Origin: a virus | Direction: 5' to 3' (one strand) | Length of the DNA stretch: 50,416 nucleotides | IMG/VR virus record: IMGVR_UViG_3300033145_001556 | Span: 1 to 50,416 of that record | Shown: positions 1-8,615 of the stretch, piece by piece | Layout of the letters: each line of letters begins with the position of its first letter | Position numbering within the stretch: position 1 is the first letter of the stretch | Program-made: the position numbers and the translations under genes | Notes under the pieces: generated by a model | Seen by the model: the letters and a program-made list of their open reading frames with translations, nothing else | The model's database searches: none | What the model was told of the DNA's origin: nothing

Positions 1-1661
1 GTCCGAGCTGGCCGAGAGCATGCAAAGCGCGGGGGTCATCGAGCCGCTCATCGTCCGGCTGGTGAAGAAGAAGCACGAGATCGTGTGCGGGCACCGGCGC
101 CAGGCCGCGGCCGTGGAGGCCGGGCTCGAGTCCGTGCCCGTCATCCTGCGCGAGCTCGACGACGACCAGGTGCTGGAAGTGCAGCTCATCGAGAACTGCC
201 AGCGAGCGGACATCCACCCGCTCGAGGAGGCGGCGACGTTCGAGCGGCTGGTGGAGCGCGGACACGATGCCGGCCGCATCGCCGAGAAGATCGGGCGGTC
301 GACGAGCTACGTGATGGGCCGGCTCAAGCTGACCACGCTGACCGACGAGTGCCGAAAGGCGCTGGACGCAGAGGACATCACCCTGGGCGTCGCACTGCTG
401 CTGGGAAGGATCCCCGACGCCAAGCTGCAGGACCAAGCGCTGGCCGAGGTGCGCGGCCGTGAGTGGGATGCGCCCATGAAGCTGAAGGACGCCCGCGAGC
501 GGATCGAGGAGGAGTTCATGCACCGGCTCGCGGATGCGGAGTTCAGCCTGACCGACGCCGAGCTCGTGCCCGGCGTCGGCGCGTGCTCCCAGTGTCCCAG
601 CCGCACCGGCAACCAGCGGGAGCTGTTCAGCGACGTGCAGAGCCCGGACGTGTGCACCAACCCCGTCTGTTTCCGGAGCAAGCTAGACGCCGCGTGGAAG
701 GTCCGCGTGCCGGCTGCCAAAGGGGCTTTCGTACGCGAGCGGCTACGAGGCGCTGGACGCCAGCAAGTACGGCAACTCCGGCCGCAAGACCACGCTCCGG
801 AAGCAGCTCGGCAAGGACCTGCCGCCCGTCACCCTCGCGCAGGACCCCCACACCGGGGCCCACGTCGATCTGGTCCGTCGCAAGGACGCCGAGAAGGCCC
901 TCAAGCAGAAGCAGGGCAGCTCGGGAACGTCTGCCAGGGGCACCGAGGACGGCGCGTACGCGGCCGACCGCCGGCGTCAGCAGGCCAAGGAGCGGCGGTT
1001 CAAGGAGAGCATCGAGCACGCGCTCGGGAAGATGCGCGAGGCATCCGTGAACGTCGATGTCGACGTGCTGGTCCAGATGCTCGTGCGCGGCCTCATCGAG
1101 GGGCAGTGGACGGACGCGCTCAAGCACATCGCCCAGGCTCGCGGGCTCGACGCGAGCAAGCAGCACGGCGACTGGCAGAAGGTCCTCCTGAACGAGCTGG
1201 AGTTCCTGACCGTCCACCAGATCACCGAGCTCGGTGTGGAGCTGGCGCTGCGCCGCGCAATACCGCACCCCTACGGCGGGCTGACGGACCACTGGAAGGC
1301 AGCGCTGAAGCTGTTCAAGGTCGACTTCAGCGCGATCGCGAAGCAGGTGGCCGCCGACGACCGCGCCCGCGAGGCGGAGAAGCGGAAGGGCAAGAAGAAG
1401 GCGGCCAAGAAGACCGGGAAGAAGACGCCCGCGAAGGCCAAGCGCTCACGGGCGAAGAAGGCGCCAGCGCCGCCGGTCGAGCCAGCGGGTGAGCCCGGCG
1501 TCTGCCGCGTGTGCGGCTGCACTGACTCCACCCCGTGTCCGGGCGGGTGCGGCTGGGTCGAGGACGACCTGTGCAGCGCCTGCGTGGACACGTCCCAGAC
1601 CAAGCGCGCCAAGCGGGCGCCAGCCAAGAAGAAGACCAGGGCCCGCCGGGCCAGGAAGTGA
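1..1661 (+). pseudogene. ParB/Spo0J-like partition protein, 5' end outside window, apparent frameshift
   Basis: The reading frame is open to the left edge, so the true start lies outside. The visible part has the ParB core: IEPLIVR, then CGHRRQAAAVEAG, an ENxQR-type segment (IENCQRADIHPLEEA) and a helix-turn-helix region (IAEKIGRSTSYVMGRLKL). A CxxC-type zinc motif follows (CSQCPSRTGNQ, then CTNPVCF). Near base 719 this frame loses sense and the coding moves to the +1 frame (GLSYASGYEALD onward), which runs to the TGA at 1659-1661 through a Lys-rich stretch and a second Cys-rich cluster (CRVCGCTDSTPCPGGC). One extra A in CCAAAGGGG, or a small indel, would explain it. Phage ParB-like proteins of this type are known; whether this copy is functional, mutated or misassembled cannot be told here. 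Confidence 0.75.
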
Positions 1662-1668
1662 GAGAGCC

Positions 1669-2961
1669 ATGCGTATCGTTGAACTCCGTGCCGAGAACTT
1701 CAAGCGGCTGAAGGCCGTCAACATCCGCCCCGATGGGTCGCTCGTCATCGTCGCCGGCGAAAACGACCAGGGCAAGAGCAGCGTCCTCGACTCCATCGAG
1801 GCGGCTCTCGGTGGCAGCAAGAGCGTGCCGAGCGACCCTATCCGTAAGGGCAAGCGCCGCGGGCGCAACGTGGTCGACCTCGGGGATCTCGTGGTCGAGC
1901 GGCAGTACTCCCCGACCGGCAGCAAGCTGGTCGTGAAGAACCGGGCGGGCGAGACTCAGAAGAGCCCTCAGTCCCTGCTCGACGACCTGTGCGACAAGCT
2001 GGCCTTCGACCCCCAGGAGTTCGCGCGGCTCGAACGCGAGAAGCGGACCAAGGTCGTGAAGGAGCTGGTCGGCCTGGACTTCACGAAGCTCGACGGTCAG
2101 CGCTCGGCCGCCTACAGCCAGCGCACCGACGTCAACAAGGACGTCAAGCGCCTCGAGGCCAAGCTCGACCTGCTCGAGGTGCACGACGGCGTGCCTGAGG
2201 GAGAGGTCAGCGTTGCCGAGTTGACTGCCGAGCTCGGGAAGCGCGAGGAGCAGCTGGCCGGGAACGGCACGACCCGCAAGGACCTCGAGGATGCGGAGAA
2301 GCAGCTGACCGGGACCGACGAGGCGATCGTCGAGGCGAAGGCGGAGGTTGCGACCCTGCGGCAGCAACTCGAGGAGGCTGAGGGTGCGCTCACGCTACGC
2401 GAGGAGGAGCGGGCCGCCGTGCTCACGGTGCGCGATGACGCTCAGGAGCTCGTCGACGAGCTCAAGGACCCCGACCTCGAGGACGTCAAGCGGCAGATGG
2501 CGGAGTCCGACGAGACCAATCGCAAGGTCCGCGAGAACCAGGAGCACGCCCGGGTGGCCAAGGAGCTCGAGGACAAGGAGGACGAGGCCCAGACGCTCAC
2601 CGACGAGATCGCGGAGGTCGACGACCAGAAGCAGCAGCAGATCGCCGACGCAGAGTTCCCCATCGAGGGCCTGGGCTTCGACGAGGACGGCGTGACATTG
2701 GACGGCGTGCCCTTCGACCAGGCATCGGAGAGCCAGCGCCTGATGGCCAGCGTGGCCGTCGGTGCCGCCCTCCACCCCAAGCTCCGCGTGCTGCTCATCC
2801 GCAACGGGAACGACCTCGGGGAGCAGAAGCTCCAGGCCCTGGCCGAGATGGCCGAGAAGCTCGATCTGCAGATCTGGCTCGAGCGCATCGCTGGTGGCCC
2901 GGGCGCCGTGGTCATCGAAGACGGGGTGGTGGCCGACGTCGAGACCCGGAAGGCGGGGTAG
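1669..2961 (+). CDS. Coiled-coil P-loop ATPase (SMC/RecF-like)
   Basis: 430 aa. Start chosen at the ATG eight bases after the ParB stop, because the N-terminus then reads MRIVELRAENFKRLK, the usual opening of RecF/SMC-like AAA proteins. Walker A lies at about residues 29-38 (AGENDQGKSS). A long charged coiled coil covers about residues 180-330. A signature-like segment (ASESQRLMASVAVG) and a degenerate Walker B (VLLIRNGNDL) follow near the C-terminus. Related phage ATPases usually have RDG where this one has RNG. Such proteins accompany phage recombination or partition genes; the position right after the ParB gene suggests joint action on DNA. The exact role is not determined. Confidence 0.75.
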   Translation: MRIVELRAENFKRLKAVNIRPDGSLVIVAGENDQGKSSVLDSIEAALGGSKSVPSDPIRKGKRRGRNVVDLGDLVVERQYSPTGSKLVVKNRAGETQKSPQSLLDDLCDKLAFDPQEFARLEREKRTKVVKELVGLDFTKLDGQRSAAYSQRTDVNKDVKRLEAKLDLLEVHDGVPEGEVSVAELTAELGKREEQLAGNGTTRKDLEDAEKQLTGTDEAIVEAKAEVATLRQQLEEAEGALTLREEERAAVLTVRDDAQELVDELKDPDLEDVKRQMAESDETNRKVRENQEHARVAKELEDKEDEAQTLTDEIAEVDDQKQQQIADAEFPIEGLGFDEDGVTLDGVPFDQASESQRLMASVAVGAALHPKLRVLLIRNGNDLGEQKLQALAEMAEKLDLQIWLERIAGGPGAVVIEDGVVADVETRKAG

Positions 2962-2964
2962 GGG

Positions 2965-3276
2965 ATGAGTCACCGAACCGACTACGACACCTGGCCGTGG
3001 CGAGGGCATCGCGAGCAGGCACGCGAGGATGCTCGCTACGGGCACCGCAACCGCGACCTGAATGACCGTTACGGGTCCGACTCGCAGCGCGCCTACGCAG
3101 AGGAGTTCAGGCGCGAGGAACGTCGCCTCGAAGACGAGCAGTTCGAGCGGCAGCGGCGTGAGCAAGAGGCAGCGGAGCGGCGGCGCGCGGCAGAAGAAGA
3201 GGCTCAGCGCCGCCAATGGGAGGAAGCCGAGCAGGAGCGGTTGGCGGAGGAATTCGACGAACTGGAGGACGAGTAG
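2965..3276 (+). CDS. Small charged helical protein of unknown function
   Basis: 103 aa, starting three bases after the ATPase stop, with a purine-rich GTAGGGG just before the ATG. The N-terminal half is rich in Asp, Arg and Tyr. The C-terminal half is almost entirely Glu/Arg/Gln/Ala and is predicted to form one long helix or coiled coil (about residues 45-100). No known domain is recognised. Tight spacing puts it in the same operon as its neighbours. Confidence 0.6.
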   Translation: MSHRTDYDTWPWRGHREQAREDARYGHRNRDLNDRYGSDSQRAYAEEFRREERRLEDEQFERQRREQEAAERRRAAEEEAQRRQWEEAEQERLAEEFDELEDE

Positions 3277-3278
3277 CC

Positions 3279-3509
3279 ATGGCCCAGGCGAAAGGCCAGC
3301 GCCCCCTGATGCAGGGCACCTGCAAGAGCTGCGGGGCCTCGATCCTCTGGGTGCGGACCGCGAAGGGCAAGCAGATGCCCCTCGACACGAAGCCTCAGAA
3401 GCTCATCACCCTCGACGACATGCCCGAGGCCACCGGGTACATGACGGACTGCTACACGCCGCACTGGGCCACGTGCCCGCAGGCGGCGCAGCACCGGAGG
3501 AGGAGCTGA
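3279..3509 (+). CDS. Small zinc-finger-like phage protein
   Basis: 76 aa. The ATG two bases after the previous stop is used. A CKSC pair at about residues 15-18 and a C-x4-H-x3-C group (CYTPHWATC) at about residues 61-69 would form one zinc site. Between them is a conserved-looking core (ILWVRTAKGKQMPLD). Such one-finger proteins are common in phage early regions, often of unknown function. It could bind DNA or RNA, but nothing shows this directly. Confidence 0.6.
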   Translation: MAQAKGQRPLMQGTCKSCGASILWVRTAKGKQMPLDTKPQKLITLDDMPEATGYMTDCYTPHWATCPQAAQHRRRS

Positions 3510-3510
3510 C

Positions 3511-3996
3511 GTGCCGGGCGGGTTCATCATCACCGAGCACGCGGTGCACCGCTTCCAGCAGCGGGTCGTGCCGCAGTTGGCCTTCTCGGCCGCGGACGCC
3601 CTGCTGAAGCGCCGCGTCAAGAGCGCCAAGCCCGCCGGCGAGAAGACCCTGGCCGGCGAGACCTACTGGCGCATCACTGCGCCCGACGCCGTGCTCGTCA
3701 CCAAGTCCGAGAACAAGCAGGTCATCGTGGTCACGGTGGTCGAGCCCGAGAAGCTGGGCACCGAGGACGACCCGGACGCCGACCTGGTGGTCGAGTACTA
3801 CCGCCGCGAGCAGGCAATGAACCGCGCCACCTGCAAACTCGACGAGGCGCGCAAGAACTACGAGCGGCGCGTGAAGGCCGCCAAGAATGAGTACCAGCAG
3901 GCGGTGGCCAGCGTGCTCAAGGACTGCACGCCGGACGTGCGGGAGTGCCTCGAGCGGAGCGGCGTGGCCGCGGTGGTGAAGGAGGATCGGACATGA
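3511..3996 (+). CDS. Hypothetical protein, possible small alpha/beta (RelE/DUF4258-like) fold
   Basis: 161 aa from a GTG start one base after the previous stop, preceded by GGAGGAGG. The N-terminal 75 residues (ITEHAVHRFQQRV, then strands ending VIVVTVVEP) recall small proteins with an ITEHA..R..R opening, as in DUF4258/BrnT-like folds, but the match is only visual. The C-terminal part is a charged helix with a Cys near the end. It belongs to the plus-strand operon and overlaps the next gene by four bases. Confidence 0.5.
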   Translation: MPGGFIITEHAVHRFQQRVVPQLAFSAADALLKRRVKSAKPAGEKTLAGETYWRITAPDAVLVTKSENKQVIVVTVVEPEKLGTEDDPDADLVVEYYRREQAMNRATCKLDEARKNYERRVKAAKNEYQQAVASVLKDCTPDVRECLERSGVAAVVKEDRT

Positions 3997-4235
3997 CCGG
4001 CAAGGCGTGCGACCACTCGTTCGTCGACTCGACGGTGTGCCTGAAGTGCGGCAAGCCGTTCGTGGAGTTGCAGGCGGAACTGGACGCCGACGCCCAGGCC
4101 CTGCTCGCCGAAGCTCGCGGAGACACTTACGGGCCCCGGTCGGGGGGTGCGCCTACCCGCAAGGATGGCGGCTCAGCATCGGGCACCAACGTCGGTGACG
4201 CCGAGCCCCCCGACCAGCCCACCAGCGATCTCTGA
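3993..4235 (+). CDS. Small protein with an N-terminal zinc-finger-like motif
   Basis: 80 aa; its ATG overlaps the upstream stop as ATGA, so the two are translationally coupled. A C-x-H-x8-C-x2-C pattern (CDH, then CLKC) covers residues 5-20 and could bind one zinc. A short helix follows, then a disordered Gly/Ser/Pro-rich tail. It is the last gene of the plus-strand left operon. No function can be assigned. Confidence 0.55.
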   Translation: MTGKACDHSFVDSTVCLKCGKPFVELQAELDADAQALLAEARGDTYGPRSGGAPTRKDGGSASGTNVGDAEPPDQPTSDL

Positions 4236-4324
4236 TTGCCGTCCGTCCCTTCGGGCCTTCTCGGCGCTAGAAGGAGCGGGAGCTTCCTGGTCATGCTCGT
4301 GCGGGTGAACACGAGACTCGTCGG
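4236..4324. other. Convergent gap between left operon and cargo pair
   Basis: This gap separates plus-strand and minus-strand genes that run toward each other. It holds a weak hairpin with arms CCTTCT (4256-4261) and AGAAGG (4269-4274), without a U-run on either side. It may help terminate either operon, but the structure is too short to call a terminator. Confidence 0.3.
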
Positions 4325-5248
4325 CTACGCCGTTGCGACCGCCCTTGGCATGTTCAACGGGCGCTCCTGCGTCGTGATGTACTGCTTCGGCAGGCGGCGT
4401 GACCACGCTTGGGGGATGAGCAGCCCTGGTTTCACGACCATCACCTCTCGTCCGGATCGACGCCCGGCAGCCCGGTAGTCGAGAGAGAAGGTGATCTGCC
4501 TGAATCCGCGGTAGAGCGACCGTATTTTCGGGACGTTGTCGTACGTGAGAACCCAAGGGAAAGGGGCTCGGTCCAGGCAGTCTCTGAGCATCCTGTGATC
4601 GTCGTGGTCAGCGTAGCTCAGGTACAGCCGCCCCCCGTTGACGCAGTATGGCGGGTCCAGGTAGGCGAATACGGAGGTGCGTGCAGCCAACGGCTCAACA
4701 ACGCTGCGCAGCAGCTTTCTCCCGTCCAGCCTGAACACGTCAATGCGAGTTTTGTAGAGGGTAATCCTCTCGATCTTACGTTCGAGGTCCACCTTGTTGA
4801 ATCGCGCGTCGAGCCCCCATTTGCCGGTTTGGCGCCTGCCGCCGATCGGGCCGCCGTTTATGATGATCCCGGAGCGACTGGTGCGATTGAGGTAGAAGGT
4901 CGCGAACCCCAGAGCAACTCGGGAACAGCGCCCGGGTCGCTCGTAGATCTCCCTCTGGCGATCCCGGTGCTTCATGTTGATCGGTGTGTCCCGGAGAAGG
5001 CGCAGAAACTCGTCGGTGCGATTCAGAATCGACCACCACATCGAGAAGACACCGCGATCTAGGTCGTTGATGATCACTCGGTCAACGTGCTCGCCGAAAA
5101 GGAGGCTGAGAGCTGCTCCAGCGCCACCGGCGTACGGTTCGACGTACGTGCCGTCCTGAGCCCCGTTCAACCGAACCAGGTGGGCGAGAACGTGCGTCAG
5201 GATCTGCTTACCGCCGGGGTAGCGGAGTGGGCTGAAGCAGACGCTCAC
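4325..5248 (-). CDS. DNA N6-adenine methyltransferase (Dam/D12 class)
   Basis: 307 aa. It carries the class motifs in the expected order: RYPGGK near residue 9, the SAM-binding YVEPYAGGAG near residue 35, and catalytic DPPY near residue 198. Family members transfer a methyl group from S-adenosylmethionine to N6 of adenine in a short DNA site. The gene overlaps the upstream ParB-domain gene by four bases, so they form a two-gene unit. Base composition is clearly lower in GC than the phage core: I counted 55% in 4501-4560 against 73% in 38821-38880. That suggests a transferred cargo module. It may protect phage DNA from host restriction, or work with its partner as a defence or modification unit. 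Confidence 0.9.
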   Translation of the reverse strand: MSVCFSPLRYPGGKQILTHVLAHLVRLNGAQDGTYVEPYAGGAGAALSLLFGEHVDRVIINDLDRGVFSMWWSILNRTDEFLRLLRDTPINMKHRDRQREIYERPGRCSRVALGFATFYLNRTSRSGIIINGGPIGGRRQTGKWGLDARFNKVDLERKIERITLYKTRIDVFRLDGRKLLRSVVEPLAARTSVFAYLDPPYCVNGGRLYLSYADHDDHRMLRDCLDRAPFPWVLTYDNVPKIRSLYRGFRQITFSLDYRAAGRRSGREVMVVKPGLLIPQAWSRRLPKQYITTQERPLNMPRAVATA

Positions 5249-6726
5249 TTTCTCGTCCTGGCCTTTTTGCCTGGCTTGGCCGGGGCCTCACCATCGAGTT
5301 CAGGATCAAGGGCCAGAGCGACGAGGGGCGCGACCGTGTCCCACAGGCTACGGAGTTCCCGGTCGACAGGTAGTGCGAATCGGTTGTGCGCGAACGCATC
5401 CAGGAGATCCACCGACACCAGCGAGTGCTTATCGCTGACGAGAGTGGTCAGCCGTCTCTTCGCCTGTCCCGGAAGGGGCAGGTGGCTGTCGTTCACAAGG
5501 TACCGCAGCATCTGGTTGAGCGTCGGGGACCAAGTTGATGGCCTGTCCCGGTTCCGCGCGTTGCCCTTCAGCAACTTCATCTTGCCGGTTCGGTCCATGT
5601 AGTCAGATACGGCTACGTCGAGCAGCAGTCTCAACATAACGCCGCACGCGTTGGGAAAGGCGTCAACGCGCAGCTTCCTGCTCTCGCCAAATATCTCGCG
5701 GATTCGCTGGTTGTCGATACGGCAGTGGACGTCGCTCGGAATGAGGGCGGCCGACGGGCGAGTGCTTCTCTTCGGCTTCTTCGTCTTCGGAGGCTGCTTC
5801 CCTGGGTCGGGGCTCGGGGGAGAGGTTGGCGCCAGGTCTTTGGTCGTGAAGCGCCCCTTGCTTCTCGGCGTGCCGTCCTTGAGCTTGTCTAGGTAGCTGT
5901 CGATTTGTGAGGCGCTGTTGAGCGATCGAGTGTCGATTCTCCGTCTTGCGATGTCCCGAACGATTTGGCTGAACGACCGCTTGAAGTCCTCGGGCGCGAC
6001 TCTGCCCTCCATTTTGCCGTCTGAGTCGAACTCGATCCCGAGCTTCTTTCGGGCGGCTGGCGAGCTGATGATACGTTCCAGGGTACTTATCTCGAACTGG
6101 CGTGGATTGCGGACGATGGCGGAGACGTCGGAGGGAAGGTCAATGGAGCAAGCCGCCTTGTATGCCTCGTCAAGACGGAGGTTCTTCCTGATCTCGGCAG
6201 CCTTCACACCATACTGCTTCGCCATGTCATCGATTGTGATCCCCTCCCGGTGCAAGCCGGCGTAGAAGCGGGCTTGCATGATCGGACTCCAACGTTCGAC
6301 CTGGGTTCGCGTGTGCCTCGCCATGATGAATGGCGCGGCGTCCTCCCGCGTCGGCGCGTAGAGGACCCTGACCTTTGAAACGGCCTCATTGGGGACCGTC
6401 TTGCCGAGTTTCTTGAAGCGCAACACGTGCGATGTGGGTGCCAGCTCCGGGTTAAGCAGCAGCTTCAACGCGGTCAAACGCCGGTTCCCCTCCAGAACAA
6501 TCGCCTTGCCGTCTTGCTTGAGACCTATCAACGACTCAAGCGGCCAGTACCCCTGCTCGACAATTCCCTTGGCCAGGTCGTAGACGGCGTCGTGCTCCAC
6601 AAGCTCAGCGATCAACTCACGCTGACTGAACTCGCGATCCCTTGACGGGATTCGGGGGTTCAGAGGGTCCAGCCTGAGGCTTGTCACCGATGAGTGCTTC
6701 TGCGGCCACGATGAGTAGTCTTTCAC
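5245..6726 (-). CDS. ParB/Srx-domain protein with helical C-terminal domain, partner of Dam-type methylase
   Basis: 493 aa from a GTG start with a strong Shine-Dalgarno (CTAGGAGGGGG). The N-terminal ~150 residues form a ParB-like domain (ELIAELVEHDAVYDLAKGI, then the EGNRRLTALKLL signature). A helix-turn-helix-like segment (ITIDDMAKQYGVKAAEIRK) follows. A low-complexity Lys/Pro linker lies at about residues 300-345. The C-terminal ~150 residues are helical and end with LLDAFAHNRF...DLRSLW-like text, resembling the terminal domain of several ParB-domain proteins in defence loci. I infer it is not a partition protein but a regulator or effector acting with the overlapping methylase. Its GC content is lower than that of the virion genes. 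Confidence 0.7.
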   Translation of the reverse strand: MKDYSSWPQKHSSVTSLRLDPLNPRIPSRDREFSQRELIAELVEHDAVYDLAKGIVEQGYWPLESLIGLKQDGKAIVLEGNRRLTALKLLLNPELAPTSHVLRFKKLGKTVPNEAVSKVRVLYAPTREDAAPFIMARHTRTQVERWSPIMQARFYAGLHREGITIDDMAKQYGVKAAEIRKNLRLDEAYKAACSIDLPSDVSAIVRNPRQFEISTLERIISSPAARKKLGIEFDSDGKMEGRVAPEDFKRSFSQIVRDIARRRIDTRSLNSASQIDSYLDKLKDGTPRSKGRFTTKDLAPTSPPSPDPGKQPPKTKKPKRSTRPSAALIPSDVHCRIDNQRIREIFGESRKLRVDAFPNACGVMLRLLLDVAVSDYMDRTGKMKLLKGNARNRDRPSTWSPTLNQMLRYLVNDSHLPLPGQAKRRLTTLVSDKHSLVSVDLLDAFAHNRFALPVDRELRSLWDTVAPLVALALDPELDGEAPAKPGKKARTRK

Positions 6727-6772
6727 GAGTTCCCCCTCCTAGGGACAAAGGCGGACTAGACCGCGCTCTGCT

Positions 6773-6778
6773 ACCCTA
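6773..6778 (-). promoter_or_regulatory. Candidate -10 element of the ParB-domain/methylase unit
   Basis: On the minus strand an extended -10-like sequence TGGTAGGGT lies about 47 bases upstream of the GTG start of the ParB-domain gene, leaving room for a 5' leader that includes the strong ribosome site. It is the only promoter-like element I see on that side. No clear -35 box is visible. Confidence 0.3.
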
Positions 6779-7197
6779 CCATGTCTCCCAAATCCATGTC
6801 TCGCACGGGGAGCCCAAGCGATCTGCACTGCCTCCCGCCATTCACGGCGGAAGACAGGATCCGGACCCTTGGGCCGAGGTCGGCATCTTTCAGTGCAACG
6901 ATCTCCGTTCGTCCTCGCCGCGCTCAGGCGCAGCCCGAGGCCGGCCTCGAGCAGAAGCTCGCGGCCGTCGTCGATGACGAGCCTACAGACGCACGGCCCG
7001 ATCTCGACGAGACACCCTGGACGAGACCGCGAAGCGCTGCCTGACCGGTTCCGGGCGGTGCTGAGGGACCGCGGCTGACCTCCCCGACACAGTCCGGCGC
7101 CCCCACCGGCCGAAGCCAATGGGGGCGATCTCCTGGCTTGACGGGGCCAGGTCCCGGCGGGTCTCTCTCCCGCGGTGAGTGGTACAGGGTAGCGCGG
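6779..7197. other. Intergenic stretch with a possible gene remnant
   Basis: No complete gene is convincing here. On the minus strand, about 6920-7020 reads as a coding-like piece with mostly G/C third positions (VEIGPCVCRLVIDDGREL and onward), but it has no clear start and dissolves below about 6920. It may be the stump of a phage gene cut by insertion of the methylase cargo. A plus-strand frame from 6781 (MSPKSMSRTG) is open for 87 codons but looks unlike a protein. Confidence 0.3.
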
Positions 7198-7566
7198 TCA
7201 CTCGCTTGACGGCGGGTCGGTCTCGCCGGCCCCGGGTAGCGTGTCCGCCCGCCGCCGGTACGGCCGGCGCCCGGTCAGCAGCGCCTGCACCGCGTCGCGC
7301 AGCTCGTCGAGGGTACGCTCCACCGACGCCGACCACTGCTTCCACTCGGCCTTGGTGATCGTGTCGCGCTGGGCGCGCTCCAGGCCCAGTACGACGCCGG
7401 CGACGCGCGTGAGCTCGAGCTCAGTCTCGTGGGCCTTGTCCTTCTGGCTCTGGAGCTGCTGCTCGAGCCGGTCGAGCTTCCGGTCGCGCTGCTTGACCGT
7501 GTAGCCGATGAGGGCCACGAAGAGCGCCAGGGCGATGTTCAGACCGAGCTGCAGCTCTGGGGTCAT
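7198..7566 (-). CDS. Membrane-anchored coiled-coil protein of the lysis cassette
   Basis: 122 aa. Residues about 7-24 (LGLNIALALFVALIGYTV) form one membrane helix; a charged coiled coil follows (RKLDRLEQQLQSQKDKAHE). It overlaps the endolysin gene upstream by four bases. Size, topology and position match inner-membrane spanin-like proteins or DUF2730-type phage proteins; no catalytic motif is present. It is the last gene of the lysis operon. Confidence 0.55.
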   Translation of the reverse strand: MTPELQLGLNIALALFVALIGYTVKQRDRKLDRLEQQLQSQKDKAHETELELTRVAGVVLGLERAQRDTITKAEWKQWSASVERTLDELRDAVQALLTGRRPYRRRADTLPGAGETDPPSSE

Positions 7567-8612
7567 CGGAGTCCTGCCTTCCCGCGGGTCTGCGGCCCGA
7601 CCTTGCCATCGATGGTGAGCCGCTCCGCATGCTGGAACGCCACCGTGGCCGCGTGCGTGAAGCCGTCGAACACCCCCGAGCGGCGCGTCTCCGGGAGCAC
7701 CTGCTGCCCGCGGTACCGCCACCCGTCGAGCAGCTCCTGCCACTTGAGCACGTCCGGACCCTCGCGGCCGAGCTTCAGTATGCGCGCCTGGCGCCGGACC
7801 GAGTCGGGGGGCGGCGCCGGGTCGGTGTCGTGCACGGGCCCTGCCGGCTCCTCGCCGCCCTGGAAGCCCTCGGGGACCCAGGCGGGCGGCAGCACACCGA
7901 GCTCGGTCGCGACGCGCCTGACGAGCTCCCAGCCGCTGCCACGGCCGTACACGCGCCGGCCGCGGATGTGCCACCCCTTCGGGCCGTCCGTGATGGGCAG
8001 GTTGTACCGACAGCGGCAGGAATGGTCCGCCCGAGACGCGCCCTCGGGCTGGTGGTGCTGCCCGTACTCGGCGGTGTCGCACGTGACGGGGACGCCGTCG
8101 CGGTAGGTGACGTCCAGGATCACCATCGTGTGGCCGCCGTGCTGGTTCAGGATCTGCACGACGTCGCCGGGCCCGATGTCCCACTCCGTGCGGGCGCCGT
8201 ACTGGCGCCAGCAGGCGCCCCGATAGTGCATGAGCGAGCGCAGGTTCCAGCCGGGGCGCCAGCTCCGCTCCGCTTCGAGGCGGTTGCACCAGCGCAGCAC
8301 GTGCTCCGCGGTGGCCGACGGTACCGGGGGCAGGCCGAGCAGGCGGAGCCAGACCGCAGCATGAAGGTCCTCGCAGGCGCTGTAGGAGCGCCAGCGGCCC
8401 TTGGCGTCCTTCCACCGCGACTGTCGCCCCTCGGTCACAAGCCGGAAGCAGCCGTCGGGGTCGTGCCCCTTGCCGGCCGCCTCACCGTAGTCCCACGAGA
8501 ACCCGTTCTTGCCGCCGGCGAGGAGCTCGGCGAGCTGGGAGGCCGCCACGCGTACCCGGGCCTCGCTGAGCTGGCCTCCCTCGGTCAGGTGTCGGCGGAC
8601 CAGGCCCGGCAT
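7563..8612 (-). CDS. Endolysin: cysteine-peptidase-like domain plus peptidoglycan-binding domain
   Basis: 349 aa. The C-terminal ~75 residues (LKLGREGPDVLKWQELLDG ... GVFDGFTHAATVAFQH, ending KVGPQTRG) match the PG_binding_1 repeat. The central part contains GDVVQILNQHGGHTMVIL, typical of the His segment of NlpC/P60 or CHAP-type amidases. An upstream Cys-bearing segment (YSACEDLHAA) may supply the nucleophile. I infer a peptidoglycan hydrolase for host lysis. The exact bond cut cannot be told. It is flanked on both sides by other lysis genes. Confidence 0.7.
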   Translation of the reverse strand: MPGLVRRHLTEGGQLSEARVRVAASQLAELLAGGKNGFSWDYGEAAGKGHDPDGCFRLVTEGRQSRWKDAKGRWRSYSACEDLHAAVWLRLLGLPPVPSATAEHVLRWCNRLEAERSWRPGWNLRSLMHYRGACWRQYGARTEWDIGPGDVVQILNQHGGHTMVILDVTYRDGVPVTCDTAEYGQHHQPEGASRADHSCRCRYNLPITDGPKGWHIRGRRVYGRGSGWELVRRVATELGVLPPAWVPEGFQGGEEPAGPVHDTDPAPPPDSVRRQARILKLGREGPDVLKWQELLDGWRYRGQQVLPETRRSGVFDGFTHAATVAFQHAERLTIDGKVGPQTRGKAGLR

Positions 8613-8615
8613 GGT

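Noticed and set aside
4236-4478. 80-codon plus-strand frame in and after the convergent gap
   Set aside because: It mostly overlaps the methylase gene antisense and has no protein-like text or ribosome site.
6781-7044. 87-codon plus-strand frame after TACCCT
   Set aside because: The TACCCT is only three bases from the ATG and the text does not look like a protein; the same bases fit better as a minus-strand -10.
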